A stretch of DNA of 64,000 nt from the NCBI GenBank assembly GCA_015039465.1, contig MU130382.1, positions 725,824 through 789,823 of the forward strand, given 5' to 3'. The DNA comes from Phlegmacium glaucopus (Eukaryota; Basidiomycota; Agaricomycetes; Agaricales; Cortinariaceae). The position numbers and the translations under genes are program-made. The notes under the pieces were generated by a model, which saw only the letters and a list, made by a program, of their open reading frames with translations, did no database searches and was not told where the DNA came from. Shown piece by piece: positions 43,566 through 53,941 of the stretch (its first letter is position 1; each line of letters begins with the position of its first letter).

Positions 43566-45243
43566 CTAAAACAACAAAGAGGCTGCAACGTCCACGTTGC
43601 CATCCGCAGCGTCTAGAGTTCTAATCGCAATCTCTCTTGTTGCTCCTAGATCCATCAAGACCTGGATTTTTTGTTCTGAATGACGACTTCCTGCTGCCGG
43701 AGCCCGTGATGGTCTTTGGACTGGTGGCGCTGGAGCAGCAGGAGCAGCAGGTGAGGTACCGATAGTTTGACCTCCACCTGGGAACGATGGCAATCTTGGT
43801 TGCGCAGATGCAGGCGCTGCTGTCGAAGGCCCACCAGCGGATGCCAAAAGTTCAGCCAATTCCTCTGGCTCTAGTTGACGATCTCTTGCCTTCTCTGGGA
43901 GCTCGTGTTCTGACAAAAATCGAACCTCGCGACCTTGGATCCTCAAAACACCTTTTTCCAAATCAATACATGCTTGGTGGGCTTTCAGCATGTCAAGACC
44001 CAGCAAAAAGTCTACGTTTTGTCCCTACGAAGGCAAAAGATTCAGAAAACGACGCTGTCGGTTAAGACCTCAGAAAGTACCTCCATGACGGTGAGTGAGC
44101 AAGGCAGGTGCAGGTCTGCAAGCTTGAGTTGTGCACTGTGCACTCTTCCTAGGATTTTGGCAGTGCCTACACCTCGTGCAATTCCTGCGAATTCTGTATC
44201 CAAAAGACGCATTAGACTGAATGATAGAATGCCGTGAATTTAATATCCGAATTTAGCATTGATAGGGAAACCAACCCGCAAGCTTCCGCAACCTCAGGGC
44301 TCACTGGAGCAAAGTAAAATGGATAGGATGAGAGGTCTAGAAACAGAAATGGAAGAGACAACATACTGATCGTTGACTGAGCACCGCTATCCACGAAGGC
44401 TGTTACTAGGTGCGAATTTACTTCAACGTTGATACTGAATTTTTTGGATTGATCTCCTCTGCGTGATGAAGGTAATAGTGGAAATGCTCACTATAGCATT
44501 GTAACCCTTCCAAACGCTTCGGGAGAATATTCAATAGCATGCTCCAGATTCTCCAGGACTGCTTGCTTTCGAATAGCTTCTTCAATTCTCCTTTGGGCCT
44601 CCACATCAAAGGGATCTGCATTAAGACGCTCGATCTCGCGTTGTCGGGCCAATTCAGCATTGTATTGCCTTTCACGCGTGTGCATGAGTAATTCTGCAAA
44701 GCGGGCAGGATCTGATTGAGCCGCTGCTGCCAGCTCGGGATGCGTCTAAGAGAAGGGGGAAATCATTTAGGTACTAAATTCCGACGAAAATGAAGGTGTA
44801 AAGGCCCTAACCTCTTGTAGCTGAGCCATGAGTCCAGGATCTCCCAGAATTTGCAAGCGCATCATCTCCGCATCTTGTACTATTGACCTTTAAATTCTGT
44901 CTTTCAGAACAAAGAAAGGTATGTCGTATAATAGAGGAAATGTACCTTCCAGCTACCTGACCCAATCTCCGCCGGAGCATGAGCATAGCATTCTCTCCTA
45001 CACCCAATCCTCGCATTGTTGCCGTTGGGTCGCTCAACTCTCGTCCTTCATAAGATATGCTCTGTTCACTAACAGGTATTGAGGACTACAAGATTTGGTT
45101 GTTGAAAAACGCGGTGAATGCTCGTTGAACCAAAGCAAGGTCACCTCAGCTTCTAGTAAAGCCATAACTGACCCCAAGTCCATATTTGCATCAATCTCGA
45201 CGACGAACGTATTCCCCAAGTCAGTTACGAATGTCAATTCCAT
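43566..45243 (-). CDS. DDI1: ubiquitin-binding aspartic protease DDI1
   Basis: Shuttles or cleaves ubiquitinated proteins for the proteasome. Eight exons (45,243-45,145; 45,085-44,946; 44,887-44,812; 44,745-44,492; 44,434-44,367; 44,303-44,276; 44,216-44,081; 44,024-43,566) give 419 residues. A ubiquitin-like domain ([18 protein letters not shown] to MLMLRRRLG) comes first, then a helical domain ([16 protein letters not shown]). The retroviral-type protease fold has its catalytic Asp205 in [20 protein letters not shown] and a second half with [20 protein letters not shown]. The C-terminus is a UBA domain ([20 protein letters not shown], then [12 protein letters not shown]). All four classic parts are present. 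The 28-nt sixth exon encodes most of the flap-side SPEVAEACG. Confidence 0.94.
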
Positions 45244-45498
45244 TTACAAGGGTAATGATGTTAAAGGGTTTTCGGGATGGGAGTGATAGTGGTCTTGTGA
45301 CAGATTAGATTATCGGGTCTCTAATAGGCTTTATAAGGCGCGGAAGGGCTGAATCTCATTCGGGTCCGTGGTGGGTGCATACGTGGAAGAATATACTAGA
45401 ACGACTAATATGATTACTGTACAAGTAGATGACGCGTCGCAGTAGGTAAGAAAAACCATCAAATCCGTGATTTGTCCAGGTGGGAATAGCCTACTTTG

Positions 45499-46863
45499 TT
45501 ATTGAGGCACAACAGCGTGGTTCCGAGTAGCGGTACGACTTCGAGTAAACTGCGAGCTTGAAACAGACGAAATATTATTGCTCTGTAGAAGAAAAAAGGA
45601 GTTCACTTACAAACGTGAACTGTTAGGACCGATATTGGAGAACAGAGCGCTCTCAAGTGCAGACGCAGAGATGCTGGCATCTAAGAAGACAAGGGTTAAA
45701 AACTAATGGAATGGTTTTTTACAGGAATGCCCACCGCTTAGATCGCTAAAACTTGACGTTTCAGATCCATGACTACTTCCATAATCTGCAGTCCTATCAA
45801 CCAATGGACCGTAACGTCGGTGAGCGTGAGCAAGCGCACTCCGCGAAGAGATTGCCGCAGGGCTCGGAGACTTGCTTGATAGTGTCTTCCCGATAGGCGA
45901 ATGAGACTGTGGTTCTGGTGGGGGAGAAGGTATTTCCCCAATAGAACCTTGCGGTGAGCTAGCACTGGAGATGCTCTGACTACGACTGGAAAGCGTATCC
46001 ATCCTGGAACTTCCTGCAGAACGAGGGGAGAGAGGCGCCGATCTACCACGGTCTGTAGTCTTATTCTTCGAGTTTTTCAGTCGTGTTCCACCCACCAACC
46101 CAAGAGCCTCGTTTGTCATCATTTTCTGCAGTTCAGCCAATTTCCGCGATAACGCGTCTTCCTCTTCTGCGTTCCTGTCCGCTTCTTCTTCTTTTATTGC
46201 TTGTTCATCTTCAGAATCACTGGAAGAGGAGGGTGATGTAGGACGCAGGGGAACAATAGACCTCTTTGGGGCTTGTAATGTCAATGTAGAAGATGAAGTT
46301 GCTTTCTTTGGACGGGGCGAGTTGTTTCCAAGCGAACTTAGACGTGCACGTACGCCCAGAGGAGAACCAAGCCTTGAGTTTGAAAGACCAGAACTGCCCG
46401 CCATTCGCCCAGCTAGCGTCAGCGGTTTATCGCCCGTTGGAAAATCGTGATTTTTGGCTGGGTGGGCAATGGTTGGACTCAGGGCGCCTTGAATATCTTT
46501 TAATCCACGTATTTCCTCCTGAAATCTTGCATTGACTCTGTACAACAAGTATGGTAGAGGAACTTGCAAGTGTGATGCCAACCCCATCCCTGGATAGTTC
46601 ATAGCTATCAAAATTTTGAGATTTGGATAAAAACAGAGGGCGACTCACAATCGGCCCCAGCGCTATCGACTGACCGGGACCTTTCGATAACTTTCCATAA
46701 AATGTCTGCTTTATCCTGAGTCCATTCGATCTATGAATTGTGGTTTAAGCCGCACTGAGAATTCATGCGCGATCCAGGCTACCTTTTCAGGATCCTTATG
46801 TGGGTTTTCATCCCGGGTGTACGGAAGTTTAACGATGACTCTGACAGCAGGCGGTGTAGGCAT
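45499..46863 (-). CDS. ATG29: autophagy protein ATG29
   Basis: Subunit of the Atg17-Atg29-Atg31 scaffold that starts autophagosome formation. Five exons (46,863-46,783; 46,730-46,649; 46,604-45,723; 45,680-45,611; 45,580-45,499) give 398 residues. The conserved N-terminal domain is clear: VRVIVKLPYTRDE, IEWTQDKADILWKVIERS, then SHLQVPLPYLLYRVNARFQ. Everything after about residue 100 is Ser/Pro-rich and probably disordered and phosphorylated, as in other fungal Atg29 proteins. Short acidic and Arg-rich patches occur (SDSEDEQAIKEEEADRNAEE). The last two small exons were added because they restore an open Ser-rich frame; the final splice (acceptor at 45,581) is less certain. Confidence 0.85.
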
Positions 46864-46941
46864 TGTCTTTAGAAGTGTAGTTGATAAAGTTCGGAAGCAA
46901 ATGGTAGTACAACAAACTGATAAGATTACAATCAAATTCAA
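46864..46941. promoter_or_regulatory. 78-nt shared promoter of ATG29 and YIH1
   Basis: The two start codons point away from each other with only 78 nt between them. Both genes act in nutrient stress (autophagy; Gcn2 control), so joint regulation is possible. No binding motif was identified. Confidence 0.5.
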
Positions 46942-48304
46942 ATGCCTCGTTCGTCCTCACCCATCAGCATCGACGGCCGGGATTACACGTTGGAACTACA
47001 GAAATTCATAGAAAATCTCTCACAAATACCAGAAAAAGAGCCAGTAGTCTCGGAAATAGAGGGTATGGGCACTCGTTGAACTCCAAAGTTCAAAAGTTCT
47101 GAAACGAACTTTTCGCTGTTCCTTGGTCCAGTCCTCCAATCCATCTACGGAGACGATGCGGTTCGACTTTGGCACTCTAAGGACAGAACCTCTGTTAGTG
47201 ATGGCACCATACGCTATGAGGTTCTCTTGAGGTGAGCATCATCCCAAGCATTTCCAGCTAAACAAAACAATAACGTTCAGCCTGCCTTCTCCATATGAGG
47301 ACGTCCCTCTCAAAATCCTCGTCTCTTTGCCGCCTTCCTATCCTAGCACTTCACCACCGCAGCTTCAGCTTCTCTCTAAATACATTGGCGCATTCGGGGC
47401 TGATTCTGCTCTCTTTGGATCGATCTTGAGAACATATATTTCTACCAGCGGAGCTGAATGGACTGAGGATACAGTTTGCGTCTTTGATGGCCTTCAAAAT
47501 GTTCTTGACCGTTGTCTAACGTGGTATGAAGATAGACTGAATGCTGAAAAAGTAGGGGAACTGGCAAGGGACGATCTGAAGGGGCAACTTGGCAACGAGT
47601 ATACTTTGGCTAGACGATCGACTTCCCCGGATACCAACCAGGTTTATGATGAAGAAGGAGAGAGAATAATATCTAGTGAACACCAAAACTTACCTATCAC
47701 GTTGCCCACAGGATTGCAGATATATGTTGCGGATCCTATAACGGATCGCAGAAGTGTATTTGTTGGACGAGCGTGTCGAATCTCGGATCCATCCGAGGCA
47801 AGTGGTTACTTCAACCCATGATATGAGGACGCTCATTATAATCCTATGTTCTAGGTTCCTGTTATTTTATCCCATTTGATGTCAGATAGACGAATATCTC
47901 GAGCAGCACATCCGATTATCAATTCATGGCGTTGTCAGATCAACAATACCATCCATCAAGGCAAGTCGTCGTCTCCTAAACAGTGTTGTTGACACAATAA
48001 AACATCGATCTAGATAACGACGATGACGGTGAATCCGCAGCTGGAGGTCGTTTGGCACACCTTTTACAAATATTGGTCTGCATCTGTCACCGTTATTTCT
48101 CTTATGCCAGTCTTAAATTCCATTCGACAATTTCAGGAGGTCAACAATGTGTTGGTCGTCGTGACGCGCTATTTTGGCGGGATCCATTTAGGACCAGATA
48201 GATTCAGGCATATTAATCAAGCTGCTCGTAATGCTTTAGATCTAGGAGGGTTCCTGGAGACTTCGGAAACTAGGAAAAATGTCGGAAGAGGCAAAAAAAA
48301 TTAA
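46942..48304 (+). CDS. YIH1: YIH1/IMPACT, RWD-domain regulator of Gcn1-Gcn2
   Basis: Binds Gcn1 and damps Gcn2 signalling in amino-acid starvation. Six exons (46,942-47,062; 47,132-47,231; 47,281-47,797; 47,855-47,960; 48,014-48,075; 48,137-48,304) give 357 residues. The RWD domain shows SEIEVLQSIYGDD, the LLSLPSPYEDVPLKILV strand and the PPSYPSTSPPQL loop. The C-terminal IMPACT/UPF0029 domain shows SDRRISRAAHPIINSWRCQ, then NNVLVVVTRYFGGIHLGPDR. The introns after 47,797 and 47,960 start with GCAAGT, not GT. Only these ends keep the conserved domain in frame. The 69-nt first intron joins EIE to VLQSIYGDD. Confidence 0.92.
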
Positions 48305-48550
48305 ATCAATTACTATGAAATGGATCATAGGCTGTGGAATTTATACATCTATTTTGATTCCTCATTTCAGTCCATCTCAATATGCTTCAGGATTGCACGG
48401 CATCTCAATTAACGTCCCATAATCACTTAGGCCATCAGTCTCTTTGCTGAAATGCTACTTTCAGACAGCATATTTTCACCGCGACTGTTAGGAACAAGCA
48501 CCATGACGTTGAGTGACTGGTTGTGGCAAAAACATTCAAGAGAAAGTATA

Positions 48551-49650
48551 CTAGGGGCAAGGTGGTTGTGATGTAACCCCTTCCTCCCGCAACTTCAATA
48601 AACCATCGCCTACGGAGAGAACCTCAAGCAACTTAGCCATCCTTGGGTGAGCCAGGATAAATTTGTCCAGGGTCTCCGCAGCTGTGTTACTCCATTGAGG
48701 ACTGCGAATCAAGTACTTTGTCACCCAATAAGCATAGCAACCTTTTCTTCTGATTGCCGACTGAAATACTTGCAACTCCTCGTCCTCCACTAGAGAAAGT
48801 GGTTGAACCGTGATGGAGGCCAGAGTTGAAAGCTGATGTGAGATGTAAGATGAAGGCCAGACAATCCCTGAGGAATAGTGCATCATGTGGAGGGTCATTA
48901 CTAACAGTTAGCACAGCATACTGTAGAGGTAATGGACAAGCCCACTCGTCCAGGTCCGAGATCTTGCAGATGTTCATGAGCGGCTGAATCACGGAGGCAT
49001 CAGAACCAAAAAAATATTCCGTACCCAGTGGTGTTAAAATCGTCGTCAACAAGAATATTCCGGTCAGTGTGCATGAGCGGAAACGGGAGGTCGTCGCGAA
49101 GCGAGATGTGGTATCTTTCGTCACAATAGATCAGGCAATCGGTGGGGTCGAATAAAGGTCACCAGTAAGGATACGCCTGAGGCGCGAGTCGATCCTCTTG
49201 AGCATCCATGCTAGAGTGCCAGTGCTAGATAACATCGGAACACAAGTGTGTACCAGACAGTCGGCGGAGTACTGCGCCAGCTGAGCCAATACCTTTTCTC
49301 GAGTGGCTGGAGGAAAAGTTGCGTTCCACTCCAGCGTCAAGCCCTCAATTCAGTCCAGGAGCCTTCCTACGCCATCGCTGTCCTCGCTGCCTTACCATTC
49401 ATGCACAGCGGCGATATGTACAGAAGGTACGGGACTCTGGACATAGCACATCGTCTTCATCGGGCATCTTGTGATGTGGAATGTGAAGCGTCCATGATGC
49501 AGAAGACAACCCAAAAATTCTTGCCTTCTGATAGATGGAGTGGTCTTGAAAACCTGGTCTCCATTGATTTTTGCGCGTGTAGGCTGCCAGATAGTTAGCG
49601 GAAGATACCACACAGCAATGATTCTGGTCTTCGAGCCTACAAAACATGTG
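48551..49650 (-). pseudogene. decayed aminoglycoside-phosphotransferase-like gene
   Basis: Read on the minus strand, parts of a fungal APH/choline-kinase-like fold appear in different frames. An N-lobe strand SASWTLHIPHHKM is near 49,490. The catalytic loop PFPLMHTDRNILVDDDFN is near 49,060, where the family has HTD followed by N and then an IDWE motif. DEWACPLPLQYAVL is near 48,930, and a C-terminal helical part follows to 48,551. The IDWE position reads GIFFW, the expected Asp is missing, and frames change between segments. No intron set repairs it. A pseudogene of a large agaricomycete family is the best reading. Confidence 0.5.
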
Positions 49651-49725
49651 ATCTCGGCGGGATAGACGGACCGGAATTCATATTACGCTTAAATCAAATC
49701 GACTTTATCCGAGTCTGTAAGCTGG

Positions 49726-52085
49726 ATGCATTTACCAGTTTCCTTTCGAATCTCTGCATCTCATTCTCTGAAAAATAATTCATTTATTTCTCGTTTCCGT
49801 TTTCTAAGAGCCTCTCGACCATTTCAGCGCAGAATGACAAGCTCTCAGGTCGCCGTGGTTCGTCGGAAGGCATCCTTGCATTCATCTTTTACTGATTTTG
49901 CCTTGTTTAGTTTGGTTTGAAAGATTCCACCTTGATCAAGTTCCAAGCCTTCATCGATGGTGCCTGGCTTGAAGCAAAGAGCGGCGAAACATTCGTTGTT
50001 ACCAGTCCGTATCCTACATCACTTCAGATCTGTGTCTATTGCTGACGGCTGCTGTTTTTCACTTTCCAGACCCCGCTACCAATGAAGTGCTTGGAAATAT
50101 ACCGGAAATGGGGCTTACCGAAACGACTGCTGCTATTCAAGCCGCGTCCAAGGCTTTTGTGGGATGGAGCAAGACCACAGCCAAGGTTTGGCCCAAGAAT
50201 ATCTATCCAATGAGTTTTTCACACAACCAATGTCCTTAGCAACGCCATGATATCCTTCTCAAATTTTATGCCCTCCTGAAGGAGCACCATGATGACCTTG
50301 GACGCATTATTGTATGTTACCATTCTGACGTCATAAAGTCAGAAGTCTCATCGCAAGTGCCTGTAGACTCTTGAAAATGGTAAACCCCTTGCAGATGGAA
50401 AGGTGAGGCTACAACCAGTTAGTGTCAATTCAACAGATTTTCACATACAGTAGGGCGAAAATGCCTACAGTGCTTCATTCTTCGAGGTATGGTTCATATC
50501 GTGGTATTTTTTATTTCCCCTCTTGACGTTCCTTGTAGTGGTTCGGTGAGTAATAAAGTGGCTTTAAGTCACATCCTGAAACTCACTAGGTTCTTAGCGG
50601 AGGAGGCAGTCAGAACCTATGGAGGTCTGTGGTCCCTTTCTCACATCAGCCCTTGACTGACGTACTTGGTGACCTCTAGAGCAGATACCTTGCCCTCTTC
50701 CTAATACTCGTAATGTTGTCATCAAGCAGCCCGTTGGTAGGCTCTATTCCGTGTTTACAAGAATTTAATTGATGGTATACACTTTTAGGTGTCGTGTGAG
50801 TTCTATCTTATTGGGACAGTCATCGTTGATATTCAACACTTCTCCTACAGCTCCATCCTGACGCCATGGAATTTCCCTTCCGCTATGATTGCACGAAAGC
50901 TTGCGGCGGCCCTCGCTGCAGGGTGTACTACAGTCATCAAGCCACCGCCTGAGACGCCATTCTCTTCCCTTGCTCTCGCCGAGGTGTGAATTATTTCTCC
51001 TTATCTCTTGTGCGCTAAGCCTCAGCATGCGAATAGCTTGGTCGTCGCGCAGGTATTCCAGATGGTGTTATCAATATTGTCACAACCCAAAAAAATGTCC
51101 TCGAGGTCGGTAAAGAGATGTGCGAGAATAAAATTGTCAAAAAAGTCAGCTTCACCGGGTCGACACCAGTCGCGAAGCTGTTGTACAAAATGGCAGCGGG
51201 TACTTTGAAGAAGTTGGCTGCTTTTTTTAAAATTTTATTTCCTCTGATGTTCTAATTCTTGTATAGAGTGTCTTTGGAAGCTGGTGGCAATGCTCCTTTC
51301 ATCGTTTTCGACGACGCGAACATCGATGAGGCCGTCGACTGTGCGTTGCCTTGTCCTTTCTTTTGTGGTCCTATGTGTTACAAAGCTGACTTGCTTATCC
51401 TATCCTATGCAGCTGCTATCATTTGCAAATTCAGAGGCAGCGGGCAAACATGTGTCTGTGCCAACCGTATCTACGTCCACTCTTCCATTTACGCGGAGTT
51501 TGCTTGTCGACTTGCCGAGAAAGTCGCCAAATTTAAAGTTGGCAATGGTCTCGAGGAGGGAACGTGAGTCAAAGCTTCAATATCAAATGCCAACCTTAAC
51601 TTCGTCGTAGAACCCATGGACCTCTGATCCACTCTCGTGCTGTTGAAAAGGTCACACGTCACGTAGAAGACGCAGTCTCCAAGGGTGCTCAAGTACTCAT
51701 CGGTGGCAAGGCTGTTCCCAATAGCAACTTCTTCATGCCTACTGTCCTTTCCGAAGTACCATCAACTGCAGTAGTAAACACTGAAGAAACATTCGGACCT
51801 CTCGCCTCTCTCAGCAAGTTTGAAACAGAGGAAGAAGTGATCCGTCTAGCAAACGACAGCGACGTAGGACTTGCTGGATATTTCTTCTCGAGGGATGTGG
51901 GTAGGGTTTGGCGTGTGGCGGAGAGATTAGAGGTTGGTATGGTGGGTGCTAATACGGGAATAGTGAGTCATGCTGCCAATCCGTTTGGAGGTGTCAAGGA
52001 GAGTGGGTTAGGCCGAGAGGGTGGACACGGGATTGAGGAATATATGAATACAAAGTTGATTGTATTTGGTGGATTGGGCGCTTGA
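49726..52085 (+). CDS. UGA2: succinate-semialdehyde dehydrogenase
   Basis: Oxidises succinate semialdehyde to succinate in GABA use. Fifteen exons sum to 526 residues from ATG 49,726 or 490 from ATG 49,834. Coordinates: 49,726-49,848; 49,911-50,004; 50,070-50,185; 50,240-50,311; 50,367-50,402; 50,454-50,486; 50,539-50,545; 50,598-50,624; 50,680-50,736; 50,789-50,795; 50,851-50,983; 51,037-51,212; 51,267-51,340; 51,413-51,563; 51,611-52,085. Visible are the NAD-site [28 protein letters not shown] and [10 protein letters not shown], the general-base Glu in [10 protein letters not shown], and the nucleophile in [11 protein letters not shown]. The C-terminus has EETFGPLAS and [16 protein letters not shown]. 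The longer start adds an Arg/Ser/Phe-rich leader like a mitochondrial presequence. Two exons are only 7 nt. Confidence 0.93.
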
Positions 52086-52241
52086 TTTACTCATTCGTTG
52101 AATACGGAAGGACATTTGTATCTCAAAAGTTGAATTATTTATGCGTTATTTGCATTTCATCTTGGGGTTTTCCAATATATACACTGTACTTGATGACCTT
52201 TAGCGAGAAATAGAAAGCAGCTAGGTTTCTTGACGGTTCAT

Positions 52242-53572
52242 CTAGAGCTTAGCTATCACTTCGTCGCTTGACTTCTCCTCCTTGACATCGTTGATGAGTG
52301 TGCCAATTCCATGACCGAGCCACACACTCATTTTATCCCCATCTTGGAGGTAAATAGGTGGGTTCCTGACAAAGCCAACGCCTTTGGGAGTTCCAGTCAA
52401 GATGATGCTGCCAGATTCAAGAGTGGTGCCTTGGGAGAGGAAGGCGACAGTTTGACGGACGTTGAATATTTGTTCGCTGAGACCAGGTAGATACTTTTTG
52501 AGAAAGTAAACTGGAAGTGAGGTGAAGGCTGACTCACGCGGTCGTACCATCTTGAACAGTGTTCCCGTTTAGTGTGCATTTCAGGAGAATTTTCTGTGGA
52601 TCAGGGATGGCGTCGTTGGATACGAGGCATGGGCCAAAGGGGTTTGTGTTGTCTAAGTAAGTATTGGGGGTGTAAATTCACTGTGGTATACGCATAATCA
52701 TAAAACTCACCAAAACTCTTGGAGAAACCCCACTGCGAGACGGCCATCTGGTGCTTGCGGAACGATACCTATCAGTATGAGAAAGATCCACTTTATTTAC
52801 CTATACCGCCCAAATCTATTAAGATGGACACGCACATCATTGGCGCCAGTATATCCAAGGACGTAGTCTAGAGCATCCGCCTCTGAGACGTTCTTCGCTG
52901 CTTTTCCAATAACGATGACAAGCTCAACTTCGTAGTCTGGAAGGTGATCTTTAGGTGGTTGGGCTACTTTGGGGATGATAACGGTAGCTAGGGGTCCGAT
53001 GAGAGAAGTGACGGGTTTGTAGAATAGGATAGGGAATCTATGCGATTCATGGATTGTGTTCGATTATAAATCAGGGGGAAGAGAGGACGAGTGTGCACAT
53101 ACGGTGGAGGACCCAAGTTGGCTTCAGCCTGAATGTCATCTAGCCTTACCATTCAATAGATAAAAATATAAAGTCTCACCGCATGGTCTGAGTAATTCAA
53201 CCCTAAGCAACGCACAACTTTGACTTGCTCATTCGCCAGAGGGCTCAAGAGGGTCTTAACAGTGAGGACGTTCCCGGAGACCTGTGCAGCTGGGTCTAGT
53301 GCAGATCCGATTATTTCATGGGCTTCAATAGTTTTCCCAAGGGATGCGGCGAGTCCAACTGTCAATACAGATAAGTTAATCTTGTATGGAGGGCTTTGGA
53401 ACTAAAACTGACCATCAATTTTGGCATCTATAGGTTGACCGATATGGACACGCGAAGTCTCTGCAGCGACGAAACGGATAAGACGAGTCCATTGCTGAAG
53501 GAAAAGAGAATCTTCAATAAGTTATTCTGAATTATTAAGCCTGAAAGTCATTACTGTTTTGATAGGCGACAT
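52242..53572 (-). CDS. fumarylacetoacetate hydrolase-family protein
   Basis: Eight exons (53,572-53,555; 53,494-53,413; 53,358-53,180; 53,128-53,103; 53,037-52,836; 52,768-52,711; 52,652-52,538; 52,476-52,242) give 304 residues, the usual size of FAHD1/FAHD2-type enzymes that cleave or decarboxylate acylpyruvates. The N-terminus reads WTRLIRFVAAETSRVHIGQ. Family landmarks are VVRCLGLNYSDHA, FYKPVTSLIGP, the metal-binding DYEVELVIVIG, GYTGANDVSFRKHQ, WGFSKSFDNTNPFGP, LNGNTVQDGTTA and GSIILTGTPKGVGF. The exact substrate (oxaloacetate, acylpyruvate or other) cannot be told from sequence. It converges on the dehydrogenase gene and is divergent from CDC14. Confidence 0.9.
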
Positions 53573-53941
53573 TATCAACGACAGACGATCTTGCCTGAGA
53601 ACAATACTGTGGTATTTAAATCAATTCGGCCGTCCCCTGTCCTCGGCCAAAATCGGACGTTGTCTCCTGTCTCTTGTAGGTGACGCGTCCGAGTCGTTGT
53701 GCCGCAAAAATGCGGCGTATGCTGGCGTAAGTCGGTTGGGTTAACTATTTCTAGCTGGCCAACTTTAGGTGGTCCCATGGCTGGATAGCCATCCCGGGTT
53801 GACCCCTATGCGGAAGCCTCCACGGCCTTCAGCGGTCCGCGCAAATCTCGATCACGTGGTAAATGTTTTCCACAGGACAAAATTAAACCAACACGCCCGA
53901 CAGCCTCGTGGTCCGCCTTCAAAAAAATATCTTCTCTTATT

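Noticed and set aside
47064..47131. Reading through from YIH1 exon 1 or using a 35-nt intron to give EIEVLKRTF
   Set aside because: That frame meets a stop before the RWD core. The 69-nt intron gives the conserved EVLQSIYGDD string.
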